A stretch of 49,091 nt of DNA, taken from Nitrospinota bacterium (GTDB lineage Bacteria; UBA8248). Both the position numbers and the translations under genes were made by a program. The stretch lies in NCBI GenBank assembly GCA_026706735.1, contig JAPOYD010000012.1, forward strand, positions 1 to 49,091, in the 5' to 3' direction. Every line of letters begins with the position of its first letter. Within the stretch, counting starts at the first letter, position 1. Below the pieces are notes generated by a model that saw only the letters and a program-made list of their open reading frames with translations, did no database searches and was not told where the DNA came from. Shown piece by piece: positions 1-8,489 of this stretch.

Positions 1-1624
1 CCTGCAGGGCCTCGATCGCCGCCGTGATGGCGCCGAAGGTTCCGCCCCAGCCGATGACGAGAACCTTGCCGCTCGCCTCGCCGATGACCTCCGCGGGTGG
101 GATGTCCTTCGCTATCCCTGCGATCTTCGCGTCGCGCGTACGCACCATGAACTCGTGGTTCTCGGGTTCGTAGTTGACGTTGCCGGTCTGGTCTTCCTTT
201 TCGATTCCGCCGATTCGGTGCTCAAGGCCCGGCGTTCCGGGAATCGCCCACGGGCGAGCCATCGTTTCCGGGTCCCGCAGGTAGGGCAGGAAACCCTCCG
301 GATCCGTGCGGAAGGAAACCGGCATCTCGGGGATATCCGAAGCCTTGGGCAGCAGCCAGGGTTCGGACCCGTTGGCCAGATAGCCGTCGCTCAGAATCAC
401 CACGGGCGTCATGTATTTCACCGCCAGGCGGCTCGCCTCTATCGCCGTCCAGAAGCAATCCCCCGGCGTGGCCGCCGCCACGACCGGCAGCGGGCTTTCG
501 CTGTTGCGCCCGAACATCACCTGGAGCAGGTCCGCCTGTTCGGTCTTCGTGGGAAGACCCGTGCTGGGGCCGCCACGCTGGATGTTGGCGATGACCATGG
601 GAAGCTCCGTCATCACACCGAGACCCATGGCTTCGGCCTTGAGAGCGATGCCGGGACCGCTCGAACACGTCACGCCGAGCGAGCCGGTGAACGATGCGCC
701 GAGGGCGGCGGAGACGGCGGCGATTTCGTCTTCCGCCTGGAAGGTCTGCACGCCGAAATTCTTGTGGCGGGAGAGTTCGTGGAGAACGTCGCTGGCCGGG
801 GTGATCGGATAGGCGCCCCAGAAGAGGTTGATCCCCATCTTCTTCGTCGCCGCGATGAAGCCGTAGGCCAGGGCGACGTTGCCCGAGATGTTCCTGTATC
901 TGCCGGCCGGATAGGTCGCCTCGCGCACGATGTAGTTGCTGGTGAAGACCTCGGTGTTCTCACCGAAGAAATAGCCCGCCTCGAGCGCGCGCGTGTTGGC
1001 CTGTACGAACTCGGGGCGTTTTCCGAATTTCTCCTCGATCCACTCCCTAGTCGGCTCGAGGGGGCGCGAGTACATCCAGTACATGAGCCCCAGCGCGAAG
1101 AAGTTCTTGCACCGATCCGCCAGGTTGGACTGAAGCTCCATGTCTTCCAGGGCCTGGCGCGTCATGGAGGTGATCTTCACCTCGTGGACGTCATAGTTGC
1201 TCTTGAACTCCTCATCCTCGAGGGGGTTGGACTCATAGCCGGCCTTGACCAGGTTCTTCTGGCCGAAGTTGTCCACGTTGGCGATGATGATGCCGCCTGT
1301 CTTCAAATCGCCGATGCTCGTCTTGAGCGCGGCGGGGTTCATCGCCACCAGAACGTCCACGGCGTCGCCCGGGGTATGGATGTCCCTGCTCGAGAAGTTG
1401 ATCTGGAAGCCGCTCACTCCGGCGAGGGTTCCGACAGGCGCGCGGATCTCGGCGGGAAAGTCGGGGAACGTGCTCAGATCGTTCCCGGCGACGGCCGCCG
1501 CGTTCGTGAACCTGTCTCCGGTGAGCTGCATCCCGTCGCCGGAATCGCCGGCGAAGCGTATCGCCACCGTTTCGAGTTCAACAAGCTGCTTCTCGGCCCC
1601 GTTTTTACCTGAAGACTCAGCCAT
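1..1624 (-). CDS. korA: 2-oxoglutarate (2-oxoacid):ferredoxin oxidoreductase, fused gamma-alpha subunit (partial)
   Basis: The reading frame is open from an ATG at 1624 to the window edge, giving 541 codons; the 3' end is outside. KorA oxidatively decarboxylates a 2-oxoacid to acyl-CoA and reduces ferredoxin, together with a TPP-binding beta subunit that should lie just beyond the window start. The N-terminal gamma-type domain carries FAGDSGDGMQ at residues 24-33. The alpha domain starts near residue 245 and shows YPITPASD (272-279) and NIQRGGPSTGLPTKTEQAD (347-365), both hallmarks of KorA-type fused subunits. AAAGGA lies about 10 bases before the start, and a near-consensus promoter is found at 1779-1807. 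Assignment to 2-oxoglutarate rather than another 2-oxoacid follows the KorA-type domain order and is likely but not proven. No catalytic lesion is visible. Confidence 0.93.
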   Translation of the reverse strand, partial: MAESSGKNGAEKQLVELETVAIRFAGDSGDGMQLTGDRFTNAAAVAGNDLSTFPDFPAEIRAPVGTLAGVSGFQINFSSRDIHTPGDAVDVLVAMNPAALKTSIGDLKTGGIIIANVDNFGQKNLVKAGYESNPLEDEEFKSNYDVHEVKITSMTRQALEDMELQSNLADRCKNFFALGLMYWMYSRPLEPTREWIEEKFGKRPEFVQANTRALEAGYFFGENTEVFTSNYIVREATYPAGRYRNISGNVALAYGFIAATKKMGINLFWGAYPITPASDVLHELSRHKNFGVQTFQAEDEIAAVSAALGASFTGSLGVTCSSGPGIALKAEAMGLGVMTELPMVIANIQRGGPSTGLPTKTEQADLLQVMFGRNSESPLPVVAAATPGDCFWTAIEASRLAVKYMTPVVILSDGYLANGSEPWLLPKASDIPEMPVSFRTDPEGFLPYLRDPETMARPWAIPGTPGLEHRIGGIEKEDQTGNVNYEPENHEFMVRTRDAKIAGIAKDIPPAEVIGEASGKVLVIGWGGTFGAITAAIEALQ

Positions 1625-1778
1625 TGGTTTGGTTGTCCTTTAATTGGATAGACCCGGTGTAGGAAAACACGTGGAGGGTTTTATTCACTGAGTAATACCA
1701 TATGTCGAGCATGTCTTTTGTGAGCATGTCTTTTTTTGAGTCCGAGTGGCGTTTCACGCACCAACCAGCCGATCGCGA

Positions 1779-1807
1779 ATTATGCGGAAATCCATCAAAG
1801 CCGTCAA
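1779..1807 (-). promoter_or_regulatory. Sigma70-type promoter for korA
   Basis: Read on the minus strand, TTGACG (1802-1807), a 17-base spacer and CATAAT (1779-1784) match the consensus at five of six positions in each box. It points at korA, about 150 bases upstream of the start. The leader also contains a 13-base direct repeat (GAGCATGTCTTTT at 1707-1719 and 1722-1734) of unknown meaning. Confidence 0.6.
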
Positions 1808-1845
1808 CGCAAAGTCAACCTTTTTTTTCAAAAAAATCAAACACA

Positions 1846-2421
1846 TCAGCCCGCGCGCGAGCCGTCGAGGCCCAAATCCTCAGCCGCGCCCTGCATGGCC
1901 TCCAGCGTAAAGGCGATGTGCTCCTCCAGAGGCACCCCGAGCTCCGAGGCGCCCAGCTCCACGTCCGCGCGATTCACGCCCTTGGCGAAATTCTTGTCCT
2001 TCCATTTTTTCCGGATACTTCTCGGCTTCACCTGCCGGATGTCCTTCGCCGGATTCACGAGGGCGACGGCGGTGATGAGGCCCACCAGTTCGTCCACGGC
2101 GAAGAGCGCCTGGGCGAGGCGCGTATCCCGGGGGACGTTCAGGTACTGCGCGTGCCCCAGGATGGCCTGTATCATCTCATCGGGATAGCCCGCCTCGCGC
2201 AGTACCGCGCAGCCGGTCTCGGGATGTTCTTCGGGCGAGGGATGCTTTTCGTAATCCATGTCGTGCAGAAGCCCTGTGACGCCCCAAAGCTCCTCGTCTT
2301 CTCCGTATTTTCTCGCATAGGCGCAAAGGGCGGCCTCCACCGCCCGGGCGTGCGCTCTTAAGCCCGGGCTTTTGGTCCACTCGAACAAGAGCGCCTCAGC
2401 GCTCGCGCGATCCAGTTCCAC
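1846..2421 (-). CDS. HD-domain metal-dependent phosphohydrolase family protein
   Basis: A 191-residue protein if started at the GTG at 2421, which has AGGGGGGAG six bases upstream; an in-frame GTG at 2439 lies inside that Shine-Dalgarno stretch and is less likely. HD-superfamily ligands are visible, numbered from the 2439 GTG: H30 (RAHARAVEAA), H59-D60 (LLHDMDY), H72, H96 (ILGHAQYL) and D116 (AVDELVGL). HD proteins hydrolyse phosphate esters, often of nucleotides or signalling nucleotides, but the substrate cannot be read from the sequence. Length and layout match the small stand-alone HDIG-like proteins annotated as putative hydrolases. It sits between korA and an M24 peptidase gene on the other strand, with no clear operon partner. 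Confidence 0.85.
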   Translation of the reverse strand: MELDRASAEALLFEWTKSPGLRAHARAVEAALCAYARKYGEDEELWGVTGLLHDMDYEKHPSPEEHPETGCAVLREAGYPDEMIQAILGHAQYLNVPRDTRLAQALFAVDELVGLITAVALVNPAKDIRQVKPRSIRKKWKDKNFAKGVNRADVELGASELGVPLEEHIAFTLEAMQGAAEDLGLDGSRAG

Positions 2422-2633
2422 GCTCGACTCCCCCCTCACGACGATGAATCAAAGAGACGGCCAACCAAAGAAGCAATCAAACCCTGTCGCAAGTATTAAA
2501 CCTTGCGCTTCGGCCCGAATCTGTCAAGGCGCACAGCCTCGCCTGAAGCGCTTTGGTTGTGATACATATTCCCCCCGAGATATTTTCCAACAAAATTCCG
2601 TGCAGTGAAAGAAATTTTTTCAGGGAGAAAAAC

Positions 2634-3866
2634 ATGCTCTACAACAGGGAACGCGCGCTGGAACTGATGCGGGAACACGACGTGGCGGCCATGATCGGCA
2701 CGACGCTCGAGAACGTCACCTACCTGACGGGCCACATCGGCTGGGCGCAGCGGGTCTACCGCGCGCGCAAAAGCTATGGCGTCATCACCAGCGATCCCGG
2801 CGCCGGCACCGACCTCATCATGAACCGCGCGGACAACACCTATTACGCCGCCTACGGCGGACACGCGGAGAACGTCTACGTCTGGGGCGGACAGGCGAAC
2901 CACATCGAACCGGAGGGCTACGAACCGCATGACGATGAAATGAGGCGCTACCGCGAACTCCACGCGAGCGGGGCGAAACACGCGACCCTCCTCGACGGGC
3001 TCCTCGCAGCACTCAGGGATCGGGGCATCACCTCCGGCCGAATCGCCCTGGACGAGGAGGGCTGTCCGGACAGCCTGTTCGCCACGCTCAAGGAGAAACT
3101 CCCGGGTTGTGAATTCATCCCCGGTTCGGGCCTGTTCCTGATGACTAGGCTCGTCAAGACGGCGGACGAACTCGACCGCCTGCGCGAGGCGGCCCAGGTG
3201 AACGAAGACGCCATCACCAAAGTGTTCGACTTTCTGCGCGAGGGCGTCAGCGAGCGCGAGGTGGCCGAGGTCTGGCGTCAGGAGGTGGCCCGGCCCGGCG
3301 GCATGTGGCACTGGTTCCACTTCAATTCGGGCCCGAGGGGCGTCTTCATCTTCCCGCCCACGGACAGAAAGCTCAGCAAGGGCGACGGCTTCATGTTCGA
3401 CGCCGGCCTGTTTCACAGGAACTACAACGCCGACACGGGGAGCTGCGGCTCTATCGGCGAGCCGAGCGCGCGCGTGCAGCGCGAGTGGAAGGGGGTCGAG
3501 GAAGGATTTCACGAGTGCCTGGAGGTCATAAAGGCGGGCTGCACGGGCAACCAGATATACCAGGCGCTGGTCCAAGGAATCCAGTCGCGCTTCCCCGCGT
3601 TCGACGCCCCGTTCGCGGGTCACACGATAGGCCTGGAAGCGCGGGAGTTCCCCTTCATCCTGGGGCCCGAATCGAAGCACGACGGGCCGTTCTACCCGGC
3701 GACTTCGGAGATTCCCCTGCCCGTCGACTCGGTGATCAACATCGAGGCGCCCATCGGCACCTTCGGCCAGGGGGGCTACCAGATCGAATACTCGGTCGTC
3801 GTGAAGGAAAACGGCTGGGAGATGCTCATCCCCCAGGACAGGAGTTTCAGGGTCATCGACGCGTAA
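2634..3866 (+). CDS. M24 family metallopeptidase (Xaa-Pro aminopeptidase/creatinase-like)
   Basis: A 410-residue protein. The ATG at 2634 is chosen because AGGGAG lies six bases upstream; an upstream in-frame start would add an unlikely 27-residue leader. The N-terminal creatinase-type domain (about 1-170) is followed by a pita-bread M24 domain. All five dinuclear metal ligands are present: D256 (MFDAG), D267 (NADTG), H330 (AGHTIG), E371 (NIEAP) and E385 (QIEYS). Members cleave N-terminal Xaa-Pro bonds, or act on small amidino or proline-containing compounds; the metal set argues for a hydrolase with metals rather than a metal-free creatinase. No signal peptide is seen, so it is probably cytoplasmic. 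It is monocistronic, followed by a 511-base repeat-bearing gap. The precise substrate is unknown. Confidence 0.88.
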   Translation: MLYNRERALELMREHDVAAMIGTTLENVTYLTGHIGWAQRVYRARKSYGVITSDPGAGTDLIMNRADNTYYAAYGGHAENVYVWGGQANHIEPEGYEPHDDEMRRYRELHASGAKHATLLDGLLAALRDRGITSGRIALDEEGCPDSLFATLKEKLPGCEFIPGSGLFLMTRLVKTADELDRLREAAQVNEDAITKVFDFLREGVSEREVAEVWRQEVARPGGMWHWFHFNSGPRGVFIFPPTDRKLSKGDGFMFDAGLFHRNYNADTGSCGSIGEPSARVQREWKGVEEGFHECLEVIKAGCTGNQIYQALVQGIQSRFPAFDAPFAGHTIGLEAREFPFILGPESKHDGPFYPATSEIPLPVDSVINIEAPIGTFGQGGYQIEYSVVVKENGWEMLIPQDRSFRVIDA

Positions 3867-3988
3867 GTGGAATGCGCGGGGACAAGCGATCTCGGACAGG
3901 CACAGAGGCCTGTCCCTACGGAAACCGCGCGTATCGAAACGAACCTGTAGGGGCGGCCCCCCGTGGCCACCCTTCGTATGCCTTTGAC

Positions 3989-4127
3989 CGTCATTCCGGC
4001 GCATGCCGGAATCCAGAGCCGATGGGGGTGGATACATTCGGGTATTTCATTCTACCTTCGATCGAGCGTGAATAAATGCGATAAGCAAAAGGCGAAACCC
4101 TGGATTCCGGCATGCGCCGGAATGACG
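3989..4127. repeat. MITE-like element with perfect 28-bp terminal inverted repeats, copy 1
   Basis: Positions 3989-4016 and 4100-4127 are perfect reverse complements, each beginning CGTCATTCCGG and ending GGAATCCAG when read inward. The 139-base element has no coding capacity. Each arm also contains its own palindrome (CCGGCGCATGCCGG). A second copy lies at 22438-22578, where both arms carry the same changed base. Confidence 0.85.
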
Positions 4128-4254
4128 AACAAAATCGTTTCACCTTTGTATGGGCATCGACCTCGGACAGGCACGGGGGCCTGTCACTACGGACCCACCT
4201 CCACAGTTGGTTCCATTCGCCAAATCACTAAATCAAGACTTTTTCATCAACCCT

Positions 4255-4282
4255 GTAGGGGCCGTTCGCGAACGGCCCCTAC
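4255..4282. repeat. Perfect 28-bp palindrome
   Basis: The sequence starts GTAGGGGCCGTTCG and reads identically on both strands. It would form a strong hairpin in RNA, but no T-run follows in either direction, so it resembles a REP-type element more than a terminator. A related GTAGGGGCGGCC sequence occurs at about 3948. Confidence 0.8.
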
Positions 4283-4377
4283 GATCTCAATAAGCAAGCA
4301 AATCCCCCGAATTGACCCCGAACGCAAAATAGGGTGAGATAGGGAGTCGCCACATTTCTCTAGCCTGGAGAAAGCCG

Positions 4378-5610
4378 ATGTCCCTTCATACCGACTTTTT
4401 AGCAAGACGCGATTTTATCCGAAAAGGCGCCTTCGCCGGCCTGGGCGCAGGACTCCTGCCCTTCGCGCGCGCCATGAACGCTGACGCCGCGCAGAACCGG
4501 GTCCGCCGCTACGTCACACTGGGCAAGACGGACATCAAGATGTCCGACATCTCCTTCGGCAGCAGCCGGCTCGGATCGGACGAGGAGGACCTCGTTCTCC
4601 ACGCGCTCGATCTGGGCATCAACTATTTCGACACCGCCGAGAGCTACTCCTGGGGGACATCGGAGACCACCATCGGCCGCGCGCTCAAGGGCAAACGCGA
4701 CAAGGTCTACATCGCCTCCAAAACGCATGCGGGGCTGAGCGACAAAAAAGAGTCGATGATGCGCTCGCTTGAGCAGAGCCTCCAGAAACTCCAGACCGAT
4801 TACGTGGACGTCTACTTCAACCACGCGGTGAACGACGTGGACAGGATGAGCAACCCCGAGTGGAGCGAGTTCACAGCGCTCGCGAAAAAGCAGGGGAAAA
4901 TCCGCTATTCCGGCATGTCGGGCCATGCGGGCAACCTGATCGCGTGCCTCGACTACTGCATCGACAACAGCGTCGTGGACGTATTCCTCATCGCCTACAA
5001 CTTCGGGCAGGACCCCGCCTTCTACCAGCGGTTCACGCGCGGGTTCGACTTCATCGCCCGGTTCCCGAAGCTGCCCCTCGCCCTCGCGCGGGCGAAGGCC
5101 AAAGGGGTCGGCGTCATCGCCATGAAGACGCTCATGGGCGCGCGCCTGAACGACATGCGGCCCTACGAGAAAGGCGGCGCCACCTTTTCACAGGCCGCCT
5201 TCCGCTGGGTGCTCTCGAACCCGAACGTGGACTCCCTCATCATCTCGATGACGAGCAAGGACAACATCACGGAGTTCGTGGGCGGTTCGGGCTGGAAGAA
5301 GATATCGCGCCGCGAGGTGCCGATCTTGAAGAAATACGCGCGGCTCAACGGAACCTCCTACTGCCGCCATGCGTGCAACGACTGCGCGGGCGCGTGCCCG
5401 GAGAACGTGCCCATCGCGGATGTGCTCCGCACCCGCATGTATGCGACCGACTATGAGGACGTGCGGTTCGCAAAAGCCGAGTACTCCATGCTGGGCGCGG
5501 GCGCATCGGCGTGCCTCACCTGCAGCCACCAAAGCTGTGCGGGCGCCTGCACGCACGGGCTGCCCATCGAGAAGATGACCGCGCCGACCCACGAACTGCT
5601 CACGGTATAG
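4378..5610 (+). CDS. Tat-exported aldo/keto reductase with C-terminal FeS-type cysteine motifs
   Basis: A 410-residue protein. The N-terminus carries a twin-arginine motif (RRDFIRK, residues 10-16) followed by a hydrophobic stretch (18-30), so export in folded form is expected. An aldo/keto reductase barrel follows with the classical tetrad D85, Y90 (FDTAESY), K115 (ASKTH) and H149 (FNHAV). The C-terminus adds two cysteine clusters, C329-x3-C333-x2-C336-x3-C340-P and C379-x2-C382-x4-C387-x3-C391, suggesting two [4Fe-4S] clusters. This architecture is known from AKR-related 4Fe-4S proteins with Tat leaders; the electron partner and substrate are not known. A GGAG Shine-Dalgarno supports the start. 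The atypical SDR at 5646 follows 35 bases later on the same strand. Confidence 0.85.
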   Translation: MSLHTDFLARRDFIRKGAFAGLGAGLLPFARAMNADAAQNRVRRYVTLGKTDIKMSDISFGSSRLGSDEEDLVLHALDLGINYFDTAESYSWGTSETTIGRALKGKRDKVYIASKTHAGLSDKKESMMRSLEQSLQKLQTDYVDVYFNHAVNDVDRMSNPEWSEFTALAKKQGKIRYSGMSGHAGNLIACLDYCIDNSVVDVFLIAYNFGQDPAFYQRFTRGFDFIARFPKLPLALARAKAKGVGVIAMKTLMGARLNDMRPYEKGGATFSQAAFRWVLSNPNVDSLIISMTSKDNITEFVGGSGWKKISRREVPILKKYARLNGTSYCRHACNDCAGACPENVPIADVLRTRMYATDYEDVRFAKAEYSMLGAGASACLTCSHQSCAGACTHGLPIEKMTAPTHELLTV

Positions 5611-5645
5611 GTCAAGCCGCCGCATAGGCGTATCGCAACAAGCGA

Positions 5646-6599
5646 GTGGCCCAACTGCGCACGGCCGCCATACGACCTGACGGGAGAAAACCCATCGACA
5701 TCGCCATCACGGGCGCGAACGGCGCCGTCGGCAAAGCGCTCATCGAACGCCTGGGCGGGAATCCGGCCATCGGGCCGGTGCGCCTGCGCGCGCTCGTGCG
5801 GGAACTGGGCCGAAGCGAGCACCTGCGCGATCTCCCCGCAGAACGGATTCAGGTGGACTACGACGACCCCGAAAACCTCATCCGCGCCCTGGAGGGCGCC
5901 GACTGCGTGGCCCACCTGGCGGGTTCGCTGGTCCCGAGAGCGGGCGATTCCCTGCTCGGGGCGAATCTGCTCACCACGAAAAACGTCGCCGAGGCAAGTA
6001 TTAGAGGCGGCGTGAAATCCTTCGTTTTTTTAAGTTTCCCCGGCGCGGACGCACGCTCCGAAAACGAGTATCTGAGAACGAAAGGACAGGCCGAGGACGT
6101 GATTGCAGAGAATTTCGCATCAGGCGCGATTTTCCGCGTACCCATGATTCTGGGGGCCGACACTCCCGCTATCAACCAGATAAAACGCCTGCTCCGCTCC
6201 TCGGTCGTCCCCCTCGTGGCGGGCGGCGCGGTGCGGATACAGCCGATATATCTGGGCGATGTCATCAGCGCGATAGAATGGGCGATTCTTCATCCCGAAG
6301 CGCCGCTCAATCGCATGAACCTCGTGGGGCCGGAAACGCTCTACTACCGTGAACTGCTCATGCGCGCAGGCCTTAGGCTCGGCAAACGGCCCCGTATCTT
6401 GCCGATCCCGAGAGGGCCGGCCCGGCTCGCGTCGAGCGTCATCGGCAGGCTCTCGCCCTCCTCCCCCATGAGCCGCACCGTTTTCGACATTATCTTTTAC
6501 GAGCATCTGTGCAACGATGAGGAAGCCGGAAGCGGCGCGCCCATCGCCCGTACGGGCGTCGACGAGATTCTGGACCTCTCGCTGCCGAACCGCGAATAG
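5646..6599 (+). CDS. NAD(P)-binding atypical short-chain dehydrogenase/epimerase (NmrA/NDUFA9-like)
   Basis: A 317-residue protein from a GTG start; no better start lies nearby and the Shine-Dalgarno is weak. The Rossmann motif G23-x2-G26-x2-G29 (TGANGAVGK) binds a dinucleotide, and Y142-x3-K146 (YLRTK) is in the place of the SDR catalytic pair. The sequence after residue 160 (FRVPMILG, RIQPIYLGDV) resembles NDUFA9-like and NmrA-like atypical SDRs, many of which act on quinone- or lipid-linked substrates or only sense NAD(P). The gene lies between the Tat-exported reductase and a flippase-like membrane protein, all on one strand with short gaps, so they may be co-transcribed. The substrate cannot be deduced. 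Confidence 0.8.
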   Translation: MAQLRTAAIRPDGRKPIDIAITGANGAVGKALIERLGGNPAIGPVRLRALVRELGRSEHLRDLPAERIQVDYDDPENLIRALEGADCVAHLAGSLVPRAGDSLLGANLLTTKNVAEASIRGGVKSFVFLSFPGADARSENEYLRTKGQAEDVIAENFASGAIFRVPMILGADTPAINQIKRLLRSSVVPLVAGGAVRIQPIYLGDVISAIEWAILHPEAPLNRMNLVGPETLYYRELLMRAGLRLGKRPRILPIPRGPARLASSVIGRLSPSSPMSRTVFDIIFYEHLCNDEEAGSGAPIARTGVDEILDLSLPNRE

Positions 6600-6625
6600 C
6601 CGCTGCGCCTGCAAGGAGTTTCGCT

Positions 6626-7579
6626 TTGGAGCAAAACCAGGATACACACCAATCAGGCAAAGCCGGCCGGCTCATCCCCATCGGCCTCACGGTCGTGATC
6701 TTCATCATCATCTTCTGGCGGATTCCGTTTGGCGAGTTCGTCCTCGCCATCTCGAAGGCGAGGCTTGCGCCATTCCTCGTGCTGATGGGGTGTTTTTCGA
6801 TCTGTTTTTTCCTGATGGACACCTTCGTCCTGAGCCGGATGATCCGCTGGTTCCACGGCCCGCTGACGTTCCCGACGCTGCTGCCCGTGCGCGCCGTCAC
6901 CTACGTCGTCTCCATCATCAACACCCAGCTCGCCCAGGTGGCGCTCGCGCTTTATTTCCACCGCAGGTTCCAGACCCCGCTCGCCGAGATCACGAGCACC
7001 GTCGCCATGCTCATCCTGCTCGAAGTCACGAACCTGATCTCCTTCGCCACAATCGGCCTCATCGCCTTCCCGGGCGGCGCGCCGCTCGTTCTGTTCGCCC
7101 TGCCCGCCGGGCTCGCCTGTTTCTGGCTCCTCATCACCCAGGTGGCGCGGGGAGGACTGGGCGCCCTCGGAGCGAAAATCGGCGGCCACACCCTGCTCAA
7201 CACGTTCCGTGCGGTGCGCTTCAGGCAGGGCGTCACCGTCCTGGCGCTCAAGGGCTCCGTATTCCTGCTCTCCCTGTTCGTGCACAAATACGCCCTGACG
7301 CTCTTCGGGATGGACATACCGCTGCTCCAGCTACTGACCTTCCTGCCGCTCGTCTTCATGATAGGGGCGCTTCCGGTGACGGTGGCCCACCTGGGCACCT
7401 CCCAAGCCGCGTGGATATTCTTCTTCAAGGACTACGCGGCGGAAGCGGACCTGCTCGCCTACAGCCTCGTCTCCCATCTCACCTTCATGCTGGCGAACGG
7501 GACGATAGGCTTGCTGTTCATGCCCAAGGCGTATTCGGATCTGTTCGGAAAAGGGCGCGCCGTTCAGGAGCGCCTGTAA
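6626..7579 (+). CDS. Integral membrane protein, lysylphosphatidylglycerol synthase TM/flippase-like family
   Basis: A 317-residue protein that starts at TTG 6626, which has AAGGAG eight bases upstream. It is almost entirely hydrophobic, with about seven to eight predicted membrane segments starting at residue 18 (IGLTVVIFIIIFW), and no soluble synthase domain. Composition and pattern resemble the UPF0104/LPG-synthase transmembrane family, sometimes called flippase-like, but no catalytic motif confirms this. It follows the SDR gene by 26 bases. It overlaps by 16 bases, tail to tail, with the CDP-alcohol phosphatidyltransferase gene on the other strand, so a role in lipid handling is plausible but inferred only from the neighbourhood. 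Confidence 0.65.
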   Translation: MEQNQDTHQSGKAGRLIPIGLTVVIFIIIFWRIPFGEFVLAISKARLAPFLVLMGCFSICFFLMDTFVLSRMIRWFHGPLTFPTLLPVRAVTYVVSIINTQLAQVALALYFHRRFQTPLAEITSTVAMLILLEVTNLISFATIGLIAFPGGAPLVLFALPAGLACFWLLITQVARGGLGALGAKIGGHTLLNTFRAVRFRQGVTVLALKGSVFLLSLFVHKYALTLFGMDIPLLQLLTFLPLVFMIGALPVTVAHLGTSQAAWIFFFKDYAAEADLLAYSLVSHLTFMLANGTIGLLFMPKAYSDLFGKGRAVQERL

Positions 7580-8142
7580 GACGCGAGCGCGTTTCGGATG
7601 AACAAATATAGTGCGTAGAAAAAAACCAGGTTGCCGAGCCAGGGCAGTACGGGTCTGAGCCAACGCCAGGATAAGCCGGCTTCCAGGACGACCCCGCCCA
7701 CCAGGACATAGAAGCCGACCCCCGCCCACTTGCCCGCCGCATCTTCGGGCAAGGCCTCGCCTGCGTTCTCCGCCTCGATCCAACAGCGCCACATGAACTG
7801 CGCGCCCAGCATCACGATGCCCACGGCGGCCCAGCGGCCGATAACGCCCGTCAGGAAGGCGGCCGTAAGCGCCGCCGCGTTGAAGGCGATGTCCGTAAAG
7901 GCGTCCACCTGCCCCCAGAAATAGCTCTCCGCGTTCGCCCGCCTCGCCAGCAGGCCGTCCGCCAGGTCGCTCAGGACCGCGTAGGCGTAGACGGCGATGA
8001 GCACGAACCGCCACATCCCGTCGGGCGCGGACTCCGTTTCGAACAATGCGTGCATGAAAAGCGGAATCGACAAAATCCGCACGAACGTGAGGCACCTCGC
8101 CAGAACCGCGATTACCGGCCTCATCGAACCTTCCTCATTCAT
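7564..8142 (-). CDS. CDP-alcohol phosphatidyltransferase family membrane protein
   Basis: A 192-residue membrane protein. The ATG at 8142 is chosen for its GGAGG six bases upstream; a second ATG at 8124, also with a purine-rich leader, is possible. The CDP-alcohol motif is recognisable as SDLADGLLAR followed by QVDAFTD, providing the four metal-binding aspartates. The usual glycine eight residues after the AR pair is a tryptophan here, with a glycine one position later. Family members transfer a phosphatidyl group from CDP-diacylglycerol to an alcohol (glycerol-3-phosphate, inositol, serine and others). The alcohol acceptor cannot be told. The gene overlaps the end of the convergent flippase-like gene by 16 bases. 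Confidence 0.85.
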   Translation of the reverse strand: MNEEGSMRPVIAVLARCLTFVRILSIPLFMHALFETESAPDGMWRFVLIAVYAYAVLSDLADGLLARRANAESYFWGQVDAFTDIAFNAAALTAAFLTGVIGRWAAVGIVMLGAQFMWRCWIEAENAGEALPEDAAGKWAGVGFYVLVGGVVLEAGLSWRWLRPVLPWLGNLVFFYALYLFIRNALASYRRS

Positions 8143-8446
8143 CGGGCTCCTCCCCGGCGGCCTGGCGCACAAAAACGCGAAAAATCCCGATCACTCTGCC
8201 TCAATCGGAGCCGCGGACAAAGCCTCCTTGCGGGGGCGTCGCCTTTACCCTCCTGAGGAGGGGGGCGGGGAGGGGGGTGGGATTTTCTTGTAAGGAATAA
8301 GGACAGGTCGCGACCTGTCCCTACCACGGCACGTAATACGGCAACCCCGACCGGACAAGGCTTTTTCAACAACCCCGTATGTCAGACATATATGTCTGAC
8401 CCTGCAAAACCCTCACCCCCCTAAAAGCCTTTTCCTCCATCCTCAA

Positions 8447-8475
8447 TTGACACGTCCGCCGCAAAGTTCTAGCTT
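8447..8475 (+). promoter_or_regulatory. Candidate promoter of the molybdopterin oxidoreductase operon
   Basis: A perfect TTGACA (8447-8452), a 17-base spacer and a weak TAGCTT (8470-8475) precede the first gene by about 55 bases. The poor -10 box would fit a promoter that needs an activator. Confidence 0.45.
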
Positions 8476-8489
8476 TGGACTACCAAAGC
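8472..8489. promoter_or_regulatory. 7+7 bp inverted repeat at the expected transcription start
   Basis: GCTTTGG, a four-base gap (ACTA) and CCAAAGC form a perfect inverted repeat overlapping the candidate -10 box and start site of the molybdoenzyme operon. It could be an operator or a 5' mRNA hairpin. No regulator can be assigned. Confidence 0.4.

Larger units (their letters stand above)
3867..4377. other. Intergenic region with several palindromic repeats
   Basis: No credible gene is present in these 511 bases. The region holds an inverted-repeat element (3989-4127), imperfect hairpins built on GGACAGG...CCTGTCC (3894-3915) and GGACAGGC...GCCTGTCA (4165-4186), and a perfect 28-base palindrome (4255-4282). 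A GGAG just before 4378 is the ribosome-binding site of the next gene. Confidence 0.8.

Noticed and set aside
3989-4127. Complete insertion sequence
   Set aside because: There are perfect inverted repeats but only about 80 bases between them and no transposase. It is at most a non-autonomous element.
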